DNA of 32,491 bases from an uncultured Collinsella sp. (GTDB taxonomy: Bacteria > Actinomycetota > Coriobacteriia > Coriobacteriales > Coriobacteriaceae): contig URXE01000024.1 in the NCBI GenBank assembly GCA_900551815.1, forward strand, positions 1 to 32,491, in the 5' to 3' direction. Within the stretch, counting starts at the first letter, position 1. Each line of letters opens with the position of its first letter. A program made the position numbers and the translations under genes. The notes beneath the pieces are model-generated. The model made no database searches and was not told where the DNA came from. It worked only from the letters and a program-made list of their open reading frames with translations. Positions 6,824 to 14,259 of this stretch are shown here, piece by piece.

Positions 6824-9289
6824 CTATTCGCTAGCGCCTTCGCTGTCTTCGCGATCGTTGGCAAGCATTGCCGCGCCGACGGCTGTTGTCGCTACGGCGG
6901 CAGCGGCGAGCCCGGCGGCGATGCCAGAGCCGTCGCCCGTGTCGGCGAGCTTTCCGCCCGAGCCCTTGCCCTTGTTGCCCTTACCGTTCTTATCAGCGCT
7001 GCCCGCGTTGGCGCCAGTGCCGGTGCCGGCGCCGCCTGCACCGTCCGAGGCCGCTACGGTAAAGCTTGCGGCTCCGTCGCTGGCAAGCGTGTAGTTCTGC
7101 GCCGCGTCGCCCAAAAGCCCATTCGCACGCACCCAGTACGTTCCCGCGGTAAATGCCTCGCCCTCGGCCATTTCCGTGCCCGGAGCGCCGTTTGCATCGT
7201 GCATAAACTCGAGCTGGGCGGTGCAGGCATCGCCTTCGAGCTTGCCCTCGAGCGGCGCCGCGATCTTTGCGCGCACGTCCTCGCCGGCCTTAAGGCCCTC
7301 GAGCCCTTCAAAGTGGGGCGTCAGTGCGCGCGGGTCGATATCGATGGGCACGGAACCCTGCAGTTCCGTAACGGTCTCGTTGCCCAAAGCGTCGACATCC
7401 ACGTATTCGATGGCAAACGTGTTGCCCGAAGCCGTCACGCTGAGTACGTTGCTGCTGTCGACAAGGCGGAAACGACCCTCGCCAACGGTCTTTCCATCCT
7501 GGAGTGAGGCATCGCTCAACGAGTCGCCGTATGTCATGCGTATACGGGTCGGGAGGTAGTACGAAACGGTCTGCTTGTGCTTCGCATCGTAATTGCGCTG
7601 GTAGATGCTTCGGGCCAGTGCCGCATCAACAAAGTCGGACGCAATGATGCCAATGTGCTTGAGGCAGTCCTCCTTTGTGCTCTCATTTCCGGTGCTGTTT
7701 ATATACTGGCTCTTGTATAGATGCTCGTTGACCACTCGTGCTGCGGTAAAAGGATTGCTTCCTTGCTTGTAGTTCGTGCAGCTGGTGTAGTTGATACACC
7801 AGCTGTGCTCCAGGACCTTTACCTTGGCCCCGTCATTGTCCTCGACGTCCACCATGATGCGGGCGAGCTTGGTTGTCTCCTGCAGCGCCATATCGACCCA
7901 GCCGATTTTGTCGGTTCCTGTGCATTCGTAATGGTCCTGGGCGTATACCTTGGTGCAATAGGGCTCTTCGTCACCCGTTTTCCCCACGGCTTCAAAGCCC
8001 CGCTCGTCTCGAACGAGACACATAGAGGTGCTGTCGGTGTGTGCTGCGATTTTGTCGTCCCATTGGGTGAGGTCGAGGCCCCATGTGTGGCTGCTTACGC
8101 TGTTGCCGGCGAGCCCAAACCGACGCAGCAGGACGATCTTTCCGCGCACCTCGCCCAGCGTGGGGATGCGGCTCGATGTGTAGAACAGGTCGGGGTTCTC
8201 ATCAAAAACCTTGCCCAAGGCCGTCGTGAGGCTTTCGTCGGTAGCCTCGCCATTGCCCCGCGACACGAGCATGATGAGCGCTTCTGTCGGGTTTTCGCTC
8301 AAAAACGTATTGAAGTACCCGATGACATCGGAGAGATGCATAAAGTTCCCGTCTTTTTTGAGCAGGTAACAAGCTCCGTGGTCGATGCCGGGGTTCTCAC
8401 CCTTTCCGAGTCGAATATCAAAATAGCGAACGCCTTCGAGCAGCTGCGTGGGGATGTAATCCTGCTGGCATTTTGCTTGGGAGGATTGGGGCTCGGTGTC
8501 GTTGTCCACGCTGCAGGTGCCCGAATCGTGCGTGCCCGGGATGCTCAGTTCGTCGAGGAACTTGTTGTTGTCGACGTATTTCATCCAACAGGGCCCGTCG
8601 ACGTAGCTGCTATACGTGGTCCAGTCGATACTGCTAACCGTGGTATTGGTCTTGCCCATGTCGTAACCGACAAGTTCGAGCTCCCACGGAATGCTCTTCC
8701 TCTTATGGCAGATCTTGTTGTTGTCCTGGTCTTTGCCGTCCTTTTCTATGGCCAGGTAATTAATGTCTTTTTTCTCGTTTGTGCGGTCTCGGATGATATA
8801 GGTTCCGTTTGACTGGCGTTCAAACGCAAAAGCGCGGCTGGGCTTGTTGTCATACTCGCCACTCCATACGTGGATGACCTTTCCATCTTTGTCCGAGTCG
8901 CCGTCGACCGACCAAATGCTGTAGCCCGTCTTTTTATGCTCTTCGAAATTGAGTAAGGTGCGGATGGCATACCAATTTGAATTATCTGCATCGGTCTCTA
9001 CGCGCTCAAGGATGAGTTTGCTGGACGTGCCGTCATTAAACAGGTGGCAGACGTTGCCGATGACGTTGCCGTCTTCGTTGACGCTTGCGGTGCGAAAATA
9101 GCCCGCGGGGCGAAGGCGAATGACGAAACTATGGAGGCTCTTCGCCGGTGTGGGCGTGTCTTCTGCAAATGCCGCGCGCACGGGAAGGCCCAGCGCCGCG
9201 GTTTCGGGCAGGCTTGCAAATGGCGACAATGCTGCGAGTCCTAGGCCCAACGTGAATGCTCGACGGCTGATGGCGTGGTGTTCGGTCAT
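6824..9289 (-). CDS. Tat-exported PI-PLC X-domain surface protein
   Basis: Proteins with this domain cleave or bind phosphatidylinositol or GPI head groups outside the cell. Residues 8-42 are a twin-arginine signal (SRRAFTLG, then a hydrophobic run to AAFA). Residues ~52-210 resemble a ricin-type beta-trefoil, a carbohydrate-binding fold. The catalytic X domain starts near 240, with His254 in SIPGTHDSGT, Arg293 in YFDIR and His304 in IDHGACY, matching the general acid/base and arginine positions of bacterial PI-PLC. Residues ~600-760 are beta-rich repeats. A Gly/Lys-rich linker leads to LADTG (781-785) and a hydrophobic stretch, a sortase-like sorting signal, though the tail after it is acidic instead of basic. 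GGAG precedes the ATG at 9289. Surface display and a host-glycan or host-lipid target are inferred; the true substrate is unknown. Confidence 0.85.
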   Translation of the reverse strand: MTEHHAISRRAFTLGLGLAALSPFASLPETAALGLPVRAAFAEDTPTPAKSLHSFVIRLRPAGYFRTASVNEDGNVIGNVCHLFNDGTSSKLILERVETDADNSNWYAIRTLLNFEEHKKTGYSIWSVDGDSDKDGKVIHVWSGEYDNKPSRAFAFERQSNGTYIIRDRTNEKKDINYLAIEKDGKDQDNNKICHKRKSIPWELELVGYDMGKTNTTVSSIDWTTYSSYVDGPCWMKYVDNNKFLDELSIPGTHDSGTCSVDNDTEPQSSQAKCQQDYIPTQLLEGVRYFDIRLGKGENPGIDHGACYLLKKDGNFMHLSDVIGYFNTFLSENPTEALIMLVSRGNGEATDESLTTALGKVFDENPDLFYTSSRIPTLGEVRGKIVLLRRFGLAGNSVSSHTWGLDLTQWDDKIAAHTDSTSMCLVRDERGFEAVGKTGDEEPYCTKVYAQDHYECTGTDKIGWVDMALQETTKLARIMVDVEDNDGAKVKVLEHSWCINYTSCTNYKQGSNPFTAARVVNEHLYKSQYINSTGNESTKEDCLKHIGIIASDFVDAALARSIYQRNYDAKHKQTVSYYLPTRIRMTYGDSLSDASLQDGKTVGEGRFRLVDSSNVLSVTASGNTFAIEYVDVDALGNETVTELQGSVPIDIDPRALTPHFEGLEGLKAGEDVRAKIAAPLEGKLEGDACTAQLEFMHDANGAPGTEMAEGEAFTAGTYWVRANGLLGDAAQNYTLASDGAASFTVAASDGAGGAGTGTGANAGSADKNGKGNKGKGSGGKLADTGDGSGIAAGLAAAAVATTAVGAAMLANDREDSEGASE

Positions 9290-9332
9290 AACTTCTCCAT
9301 TCGCAGAGTGCGGTTATGCGATAGTTTTGGTC

Positions 9333-9338
9333 ACTATA
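9333..9338 (-). promoter_or_regulatory. Possible -10 element of the PI-PLC gene
   Basis: On the minus strand this reads TATAGT, 44 nt before the start codon. No convincing -35 hexamer is seen at the normal distance. The rest of the 9290-9490 interval shows no gene. Confidence 0.3.
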
Positions 9339-9490
9339 CTTCCCAGATGTTTAAAGACGCCGGTTTAATTGTCTGCGCGGCGCAATAAATCGGCGGGTGG
9401 ACGTGTTGGGGTGTTTGTCGTGTTCGCACTGTTGCCACAATTGGGGCGGTTCCGGCGTCCGGCGTCCTCGCGTTCGTCGGCTACCGGCAT

Positions 9491-9521
9491 AAGAAAAGGA
9501 GGGTCGGTTTACCGGCCCTCC
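9491..9521 (-). terminator. Rho-independent terminator of lipoprotein gene 1
   Basis: Read on the minus strand, GGAGGGCCGG pairs with CCGACCCTCC around TAAA and is followed by TTTTCTT. It lies 73 nt beyond the stop codon of the lipoprotein at 9595-10188. Confidence 0.85.
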
Positions 9522-9594
9522 CTTGGTACGAAGCGCTGGGATACCGTCGCTTGTTTACGCTGCGCCCGTGTTTCCCGCTGCGCTCGCCAGTCGC

Positions 9595-10188
9595 TTAGCG
9601 TTTAATCTCGATATCCTCGAGCTTGACGTCCATGGCCTCGGTCTTGGCCTCGGCGATGTCGTCGGCAAACTCCAGTGACTTCATCATGGTCTCGACGGCG
9701 TCCTTGTGCTCCTCGACATTGTCGATGCGCACGTACACGCTGCCGCCGTCAACGTCGGTGAAGTACTCGGTCGTCACACCGCCCGAGTGCGTAAAGTAGG
9801 CGCTGCGCCAGGTCTTGCCGTTGTACTTAACGGGATCGCTCTCGGTCCATCCGGAGTTGGCCTTCCACTTTGCCTCGTAGTCAAACAGTTCATCGGCGTT
9901 CTTGTCAGGATCGAAGACGGGGATGAAGCGGTCGCTGGCATGCTCGCTCTCGGTGAACTTAAACTGGGCCCTGTCGGCCGTGTCGCCGGCAACGTCCGTG
10001 ATTTCGACGCCCTCGGGGACTTCGACCTTAAACCAAATGAAGTCGGTCCTCATATCCACGGCTGGCTTTTCTGCTCCGCCGCCACCGCCACTTCCGGTAG
10101 CGCCGCCGCTGCCACCGCAGCCCACCAGGGCAACTGCGGCAAAGAGACTGATGCAGAGGGTGAGAATCGCAAAGGCCTTCTTTTTCAT
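9595..10188 (-). CDS. Lipoprotein, paralogue 1 of a tandem pair
   Basis: Residues 1-24 are a lipoprotein signal: MKKKAFAIL, a hydrophobic run and the lipobox LVGC with Cys24 as the lipidated residue. A Gly-rich spacer leads to a ~150-residue globular domain starting with DFIWFKVEVPEGV. It contains Tyr/Trp-rich strands such as NGKTWRSAYFTHSGG and GSVYVRIDN. GAGGAGG precedes the ATG. It is clearly homologous to the next upstream gene on the same strand (DFIWFKVEMPESV, FTDVEPGSVYVLISN), so the two arose by tandem duplication. The domain also resembles the C-terminal part of the zinc-ribbon membrane protein at 11379. No enzymatic motif is evident; a surface or envelope binding role is a guess. 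Confidence 0.85.
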   Translation of the reverse strand: MKKKAFAILTLCISLFAAVALVGCGGSGGATGSGGGGGAEKPAVDMRTDFIWFKVEVPEGVEITDVAGDTADRAQFKFTESEHASDRFIPVFDPDKNADELFDYEAKWKANSGWTESDPVKYNGKTWRSAYFTHSGGVTTEYFTDVDGGSVYVRIDNVEEHKDAVETMMKSLEFADDIAEAKTEAMDVKLEDIEIKR

Positions 10189-10235
10189 GGTCGTGTCCTC
10201 CTCGATCTGTAGCCGCCCATGGATTACCTGCCTTT

Positions 10236-10241
10236 ACTGTA
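10236..10241 (-). promoter_or_regulatory. Possible -10 element of lipoprotein gene 1
   Basis: Minus-strand TACAGT lies 47 nt before the start codon. It sits 18 bp downstream of the 20-bp repeat shared with the paralogous gene, so the repeat would cover the -35 region. This is a weak call without a consensus -35. Confidence 0.3.
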
Positions 10242-10259
10242 CGCGCGAGCGGCTCGTTC

Positions 10260-10279
10260 AGGTGGGCCATGTGTCCCAT
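10260..10279. repeat. 20-bp repeat, copy 1 (upstream of lipoprotein 1)
   Basis: AGGTGGGCCATGTGTCCCAT occurs here and again, identically, at 11236-11255 upstream of the paralogous lipoprotein. Flanking bases (a G/C-rich run after the repeat) are also partly alike. It may be a shared regulatory site, a relic of the duplication, or a member of a dispersed family. Confidence 0.7.
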
Positions 10280-10414
10280 TCTGGGGGCCTGATTTGCGCC
10301 GACAAGTGGCAATATGCTCGGGCGTAAAAGAGGGGAGGGCCGGCCGATCCGATCCTACCCTGGCTGGGCGTCCGATCATTTAATGACTGCGCATGCGATG
10401 CTGCGTGCGATCCC

Positions 10415-11026
10415 CTAATGCTTGATCTCGATGCTCGAAATCTCGACTTCGCGTGCCTCGGCAACTGCCTTCGCCATGTCATCGGGAAACTCGATGGAGT
10501 TGAGGAGCGCCTCGGCTTCTTTCTTATGCGGATCGAAGTTCGAGATGAGGACGTAGACGCTTCCCGGCTCAACGTCGGTAAAGAGGAGGGTTGAGACGCC
10601 GCTGTTGTCCTCGTACGTTCCGACGAGCCACGTCCTGCCGTTATACTCGACGGACCCGCCGTCCTTCCACTGGAACGTATCACCTTTCTTTTCTGCCTGG
10701 TCGGCGTGGGATTCCTCTGCCGTCAGCGCTTTTTTCCAAACGGGGATAAAGCGATCGGCCGAACCGTTCTCGTCTTCGGGGAAGGTGAGCTGGACCCTGT
10801 CGGCATTCTTGCCAGCGGAGTCGCTTACGCCAACGCTCTCGGGCATCTCGACCTTAAACCAGATAAAGTCGGTCTTCTTGGCGACGGGAGCTTTTTCCTT
10901 GCCCTCGCTCTTGGATGCGCTGCTGCCCCCGCCTCCGCTTGACGCACTTCCGCCGCAGCCGACAAGGGCAAATGCGGCAAAGAGGGCGATGCAAAGGGAA
11001 AGGATCGATAGGGTCTTTTTCTTCAT
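10415..11026 (-). CDS. Lipoprotein, paralogue 2 of a tandem pair
   Basis: The signal peptide (MKKKTLSILS, hydrophobic core, LVGC with Cys24) is almost identical to that of the downstream lipoprotein. A Ser/Gly/Lys spacer precedes the same globular domain: DFIWFKVEMPESVGVSD, YNGRTWLVGTYEDNSG and FTDVEPGSVYVLISNFD. The start was set at 11026 because AAGGAGGA lies 7 nt before that ATG; an in-frame extension of 11 codons has no ribosome binding site and would precede the signal peptide. The mature protein is about 180 residues and anchored to the outer face of the membrane. Function unknown. Confidence 0.85.
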   Translation of the reverse strand: MKKKTLSILSLCIALFAAFALVGCGGSASSGGGGSSASKSEGKEKAPVAKKTDFIWFKVEMPESVGVSDSAGKNADRVQLTFPEDENGSADRFIPVWKKALTAEESHADQAEKKGDTFQWKDGGSVEYNGRTWLVGTYEDNSGVSTLLFTDVEPGSVYVLISNFDPHKKEAEALLNSIEFPDDMAKAVAEAREVEISSIEIKH

Positions 11027-11235
11027 GGTGGCGTCCTCCTTGTCTGCCGATGACATCACGGCGCCGCGGGTTGTTGGAGCCGTTGGTGTATGTTGCTATT
11101 CGCAAGCGTGACGGATGTCGTTGTGTGTGGTGCGGCGATACCTCCGTTCTTAGTTTTCGGCCGTTGCGCGGCCGTGCCCCAACGGGTTCCTTACTTATAG
11201 ATATGCCCCAGCTTGTGCTGCCCGGGAGTCTCGAA

Positions 11236-11255
11236 AGGTGGGCCATGTGTCCCAT
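11236..11255. repeat. 20-bp repeat, copy 2 (upstream of lipoprotein 2)
   Basis: This copy is identical to 10260-10279. Here the GTCCCAT end (11249-11255) can also pair with ATGGGAC at 11271-11277 to form a small hairpin. The 11027-11378 interval otherwise holds only the divergent 5' regions of lipoprotein 2 and the zinc-ribbon gene. Confidence 0.7.
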
Positions 11256-11378
11256 GTTTGGGGCAGGCGCATGGGACGGCACGGCTCGGCATCGGCTTTT
11301 TCATGTTGCGCAACAGCGCCCTGGGTGGGGGCGTATAGACTTGGCTGTGACAAAAGCTAAACCACGAAAGGTCGAACG

Positions 11379-12218
11379 ATGTTCTGTCAAAAATGCGGAC
11401 AGCAAGTGCCTGATGGATCGACGTTTTGTACGCATTGCGGGGCGTCGCTGGCTGGCGGTTCCATACCGACGCCTACGGGCACTGGTCCTTCCTCTGCCCC
11501 GGGCCTAACCCAATCGATGCCGCCGGTCGCGCCTGCACCTCAAAAGCCCAAGAGCAAGGCGCCTGTCATTATCGCTGTGGCATGTGCTGTTGTGGTTCTC
11601 ATCGGTGGCGGCACGGTGTTTGCGCTCACGATGCTTAACGGGTCCAAGAGCTCTGACACGCAAATCTCGGTGATCGATACCGGGTCTTCGGACGAGAAAG
11701 ATTCTTCTGCCAAGAAGAAGAGCGACAAGTCCAAGGCCAAGGAGTCTTCGTCGTCGGATGACGAAGCCGTTCCCGAGGACGAATCGGCATACTACGGCTC
11801 GGGCGATTCGGACGATTACCTAACCGACGTGTATACGTACACGAACGACATGCATCCTTATAGCATGTCGATTCCCAATCGCTTTGAGATGGAAGATACT
11901 CCCAGCGGCAGTGGTGCCAGGTATGAGGATCCGGAGACGGGCTTTGTAATCAACCTGTTTGGCTACGTCAACATTAACGACGAAACTGCACACGAGATGT
12001 TCGTCGACGTGGACACCTCGGGCAAGGCCGACCTCTATACCGCAGAGGGCGACAACTGGTACGTGGTCTCGTGGTGTGAGGACGATACGATCATTTACGA
12101 AAAGACGATCGTCACGGATTCGACGATTGCCACGGCGCATTTGGAGTACTCGACTGCAAACCGCGACATGGGGTCGAAGATTATCGACACGCTGCTGCCG
12201 ACGTTTCAGGTGGACTAG
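11379..12218 (+). CDS. Zinc-ribbon membrane protein
   Basis: Residues 3-20 form a zinc ribbon with two CxxC pairs (Cys3, Cys6, Cys17, Cys20). A Pro/Thr/Ser-rich linker follows, then one membrane segment (about 62-85), an acidic/Lys/Ser-rich linker (90-140), and an extracellular domain of ~130 residues. The last contains Tyr-rich strands (DVYTYTNDMHPYSMSIPNRFEM) and ends in DTLLPTFQVD. This layout puts the ribbon in the cytoplasm and the C-terminal domain outside. The outer domain has the size and general pattern of the two lipoproteins encoded next door, so the three may be related. The ATG at 11379 is preceded by AAAGG. Function unknown; similar proteins are often called zinc-ribbon domain-containing proteins. 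Confidence 0.8.
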   Translation: MFCQKCGQQVPDGSTFCTHCGASLAGGSIPTPTGTGPSSAPGLTQSMPPVAPAPQKPKSKAPVIIAVACAVVVLIGGGTVFALTMLNGSKSSDTQISVIDTGSSDEKDSSAKKKSDKSKAKESSSSDDEAVPEDESAYYGSGDSDDYLTDVYTYTNDMHPYSMSIPNRFEMEDTPSGSGARYEDPETGFVINLFGYVNINDETAHEMFVDVDTSGKADLYTAEGDNWYVVSWCEDDTIIYEKTIVTDSTIATAHLEYSTANRDMGSKIIDTLLPTFQVD

Positions 12219-12314
12219 GCGCCCGTGCCTATAGCCGGCAATCGGAAACGCCGATAGCCAGAGCTCCTGACAGCCTTTGTCTTATGGGCTAGACTGACTT
12301 GGACAAGATCGATG

Positions 12315-12357
12315 AATGGGACAACCGCTTCCTGGCGTCGTTGTCCCATTTTTTATT
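12315..12357 (+). terminator. Terminator after the zinc-ribbon gene
   Basis: AATGGGACAAC (12315-12325) pairs perfectly with GTTGTCCCATT (12340-12350) around 14 nt and runs into TTTTTATTA. It ends 97-139 nt after the zinc-ribbon stop codon and separates that gene from fchA. Confidence 0.85.
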
Positions 12358-12403
12358 ATGCGTGCGGCCCGTGGTGTCCGGCGCGGTGGGCAGAGGTGTT
12401 TCG

Positions 12404-13036
12404 ATGAGCCAAGAGATGATGGATAAGACCTGTCGCGGTTTTGCCGAGGCGCTTGCCGCGCGCGAGCCGGTTCCCGGCGGCGGAAGCGCGAGCGCGTTTG
12501 TGGGAGCACTGGGTGCCTCGCTGTGCGGGATGGTTGCTCGCTATGGCGCGATCAATCCCGCGCTTGCCGATCGCGCGGACGATCTGATGCACGCGTTTGC
12601 CCAGGCAGACGAGCTGGCTCAGGAGCTTGTGGGTCTGGTTGCCGAGGACGTTCGTGCGTACGGCCAGGTGTCTGCGGCATACGGTATTCCGCGCGAGGAT
12701 CCGGCTCGACCGGCTGCGATTCAGGATGCGCTGCACGTGGCAGCCATGCCGCCGTACCGCATTATGGATGCGTGCGGTCGTGCGCTGGCGCTGCTCGAGG
12801 ACATGGCGGACAAGGGCTCCCGGCAGTTGCTGTCCGACGTGGCATGCGGCGCCGTGTTTTGCCGCGCGGCCATGCAGGGCGCGAGCTTGACGCTCTTTGC
12901 CAATACCACGTCTATGAAAGACCGGGCGCGCGCTGAGGAGCTCGAGGCGGCATGCGATGAGCTGCTGGATACGTGGCTGCCGCGCGCCGATGCGCTGGCG
13001 CGCCGCGCCGCCGACGCCGCCAGGAAGAGGGGATAG
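12404..13036 (+). CDS. fchA: Cyclodeaminase/cyclohydrolase family protein (methenyl-THF cyclohydrolase)
   Basis: FchA/FTCD-C proteins hydrolyse 5,10-methenyltetrahydrofolate to 10-formyltetrahydrofolate, or release ammonia from formimino-THF. The family signature PVPGGGSASAFVGALGASLCGMV lies near residues 22-44 (given in outline: P-G-G-G-S-A.A..GALG..L). The protein is all-helical, 210 residues, the normal size for the stand-alone form. The start was set at 12404 with AGAGG upstream; the open frame extends 35 codons further but through the terminator hairpin. It ends 2 nt before folD, so the two are one operon. The neighbour FolD lacks two cyclohydrolase residues, which suggests that this protein supplies that step. 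Confidence 0.88.
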   Translation: MSQEMMDKTCRGFAEALAAREPVPGGGSASAFVGALGASLCGMVARYGAINPALADRADDLMHAFAQADELAQELVGLVAEDVRAYGQVSAAYGIPREDPARPAAIQDALHVAAMPPYRIMDACGRALALLEDMADKGSRQLLSDVACGAVFCRAAMQGASLTLFANTTSMKDRARAEELEAACDELLDTWLPRADALARRAADAARKRG

Positions 13037-13038
13037 CC

Positions 13039-13893
13039 ATGGCAGAGCTGCTGAAGGGTGCTCCCGTTGCCCGTGCTTTGACCGAGGGGCTCGCTGCTCG
13101 CTGCGCCGCCCTGCGCGAACAGGGCATCGTGCCGACACTGGTCATCGTTCGCGTGGGCGAGCGCGAGGACGATCTGTCCTACGAGCGCGGCGCCCTCAAG
13201 CGCTGCGAGAAGGTTGGCATCGAGGCTCGTCGCGTTTTGCTTCCTGCCGATGTTTCGCAGGATGAGCTGCTGGCGGCTATTAAGGGCATCAATGCTGATC
13301 CCGCTGTTCATGGCTGCCTGCTGTTTCGCCCGCTGCCCGCTGGACTTGACGAGGATGCAGTTGCTGCGGCACTCGATCCTGCCAAGGATGTTGACTCCAT
13401 GACGCCGGCCTCGCTGCTTACCACGCTTTCGGGGCGGGGCGAGGGCTTTGCTCCTTGCACCGCCGAGGCCGTGCTGTCGTTGCTGGGCCATTACGACGTT
13501 GAGCTGGATGGGGCCAAGGTCGCGGTCGTCGGTCGATCGCTGGTGATTGGTCGTCCCGTTGCCGCCATGCTTACGGCTCGCAATGCCACAGTGACGACGT
13601 GCCATACGCATACGCGCGACTTGGCTGCCGAGTGCCGTTCTGCCGACATTGTTGTTGCCGCGGTTGGACGTGCGCACACGATTGGCGCGGATGCGGTCCG
13701 TGAGGGCCAGACGATTATCGATGTGGGCATTAACTGGGACGAGGCCGCTGGCAAGCTGGTCGGCGATGTCGATTTCGATGCTGCGGAACCGATCGTTAAC
13801 GCCATCACACCCGTGCCGGGCGGCGTGGGCGCCGTGACGACGGCGATTCTCGCCAAACACGTGATTGAGGCGGCGGAGCGTGCATCGAAATAG
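13039..13893 (+). CDS. folD: Methylenetetrahydrofolate dehydrogenase, FolD family; cyclohydrolase residues absent
   Basis: FolD oxidises 5,10-methylene-THF to methenyl-THF with NAD(P)+ and usually also hydrolyses methenyl-THF. The Rossmann motif VVGRSLVIGRPVA (163-175) and the C-terminal ITPVPGGVGAVTT (256-268) are intact, as are Tyr48 and Lys54. Compared with E. coli FolD, the catalytic Lys of the Y-x3-K motif is Ala52 (SYERGALK), and the Gln of VQLPLP is Phe96 (LLFRPLP). KDVDGFHP is changed to KDVDSMTP. These changes predict that dehydrogenase activity is kept and cyclohydrolase activity is lost. fchA directly upstream (2-nt gap) encodes a separate cyclohydrolase. GAGGGG lies 5 nt before the ATG; length (284 aa) is normal. 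Confidence 0.93.
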   Translation: MAELLKGAPVARALTEGLAARCAALREQGIVPTLVIVRVGEREDDLSYERGALKRCEKVGIEARRVLLPADVSQDELLAAIKGINADPAVHGCLLFRPLPAGLDEDAVAAALDPAKDVDSMTPASLLTTLSGRGEGFAPCTAEAVLSLLGHYDVELDGAKVAVVGRSLVIGRPVAAMLTARNATVTTCHTHTRDLAAECRSADIVVAAVGRAHTIGADAVREGQTIIDVGINWDEAAGKLVGDVDFDAAEPIVNAITPVPGGVGAVTTAILAKHVIEAAERASK

Positions 13894-13930
13894 GCGTTTT
13901 GGGCTGTTTGAGGGGCCGGTTATATACCTC

Positions 13931-14160
13931 GTGGTCAAAAAATGCCAAATATGAGTACTGTTGCAAAGATGGTCACATATATTTTAGGTCATTTTGGCTC
14001 TCTATCGGTATTTATTATCGATAGAGAGCCAATTTTATTGGACCAATGAGGAATTACATCGTCCAGCTTTTGAACAAATGTAGATTATTGGCACTTGTGT
14101 CCAGCGAAATTGCTGCTACTAAATTGGTGACAGTACTCATATTTGGCATTTTTTGACCAC
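13931..14160. mobile_element. 230-bp MITE-like element with 31-bp terminal inverted repeats
   Basis: The left end (13931-13961, beginning GTGGTCAAAAAATGCC) is the exact reverse complement of 14130-14160. Inside, a second perfect 14-bp inverted repeat (TTGGCTCTCTATCG at 13994-14007 with 14019-14032) forms a hairpin with an 11-nt loop. The element is visibly AT-rich against GC-rich genes on both sides and contains no convincing gene. No clear target-site duplication flanks it. It fills the gap between folD and the dipeptidase. Non-autonomous transposable element is the best guess; a structured RNA or a regulatory cassette is possible. Confidence 0.7.
13994..14032. repeat. Internal hairpin of the 230-bp element
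   Basis: A perfect 14-bp stem (TTGGCTCTCTATCG / CGATAGAGAGCCAA) encloses GTATTTATTAT. It is off-centre within the larger element, so it is a separate structural unit and not part of the terminal repeats. Confidence 0.75.
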
Positions 14161-14259
14161 AGGGGTCCCGAGGGGGTCTCGAGGGGCCGCGGTTTCGCCC
14201 TTTTTGCGCCGAAGCGATACACTGTTGCCGTTTGATTTCTTCGCTCAAGGAGGATGCGC

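Noticed and set aside
7721..8812. 363-codon open frame on the plus strand
   Set aside because: It is antisense to the PI-PLC-like gene, whose catalytic motifs are explicit.
10320..10380. G-rich stretch after lipoprotein 2 as a terminator
   Set aside because: A T-rich tail exists on the minus strand, but only a weak, mismatched stem could be drawn.
12721..13938. 405-codon open frame on the minus strand
   Set aside because: It lies opposite fchA-folD and shows no recognisable domain.
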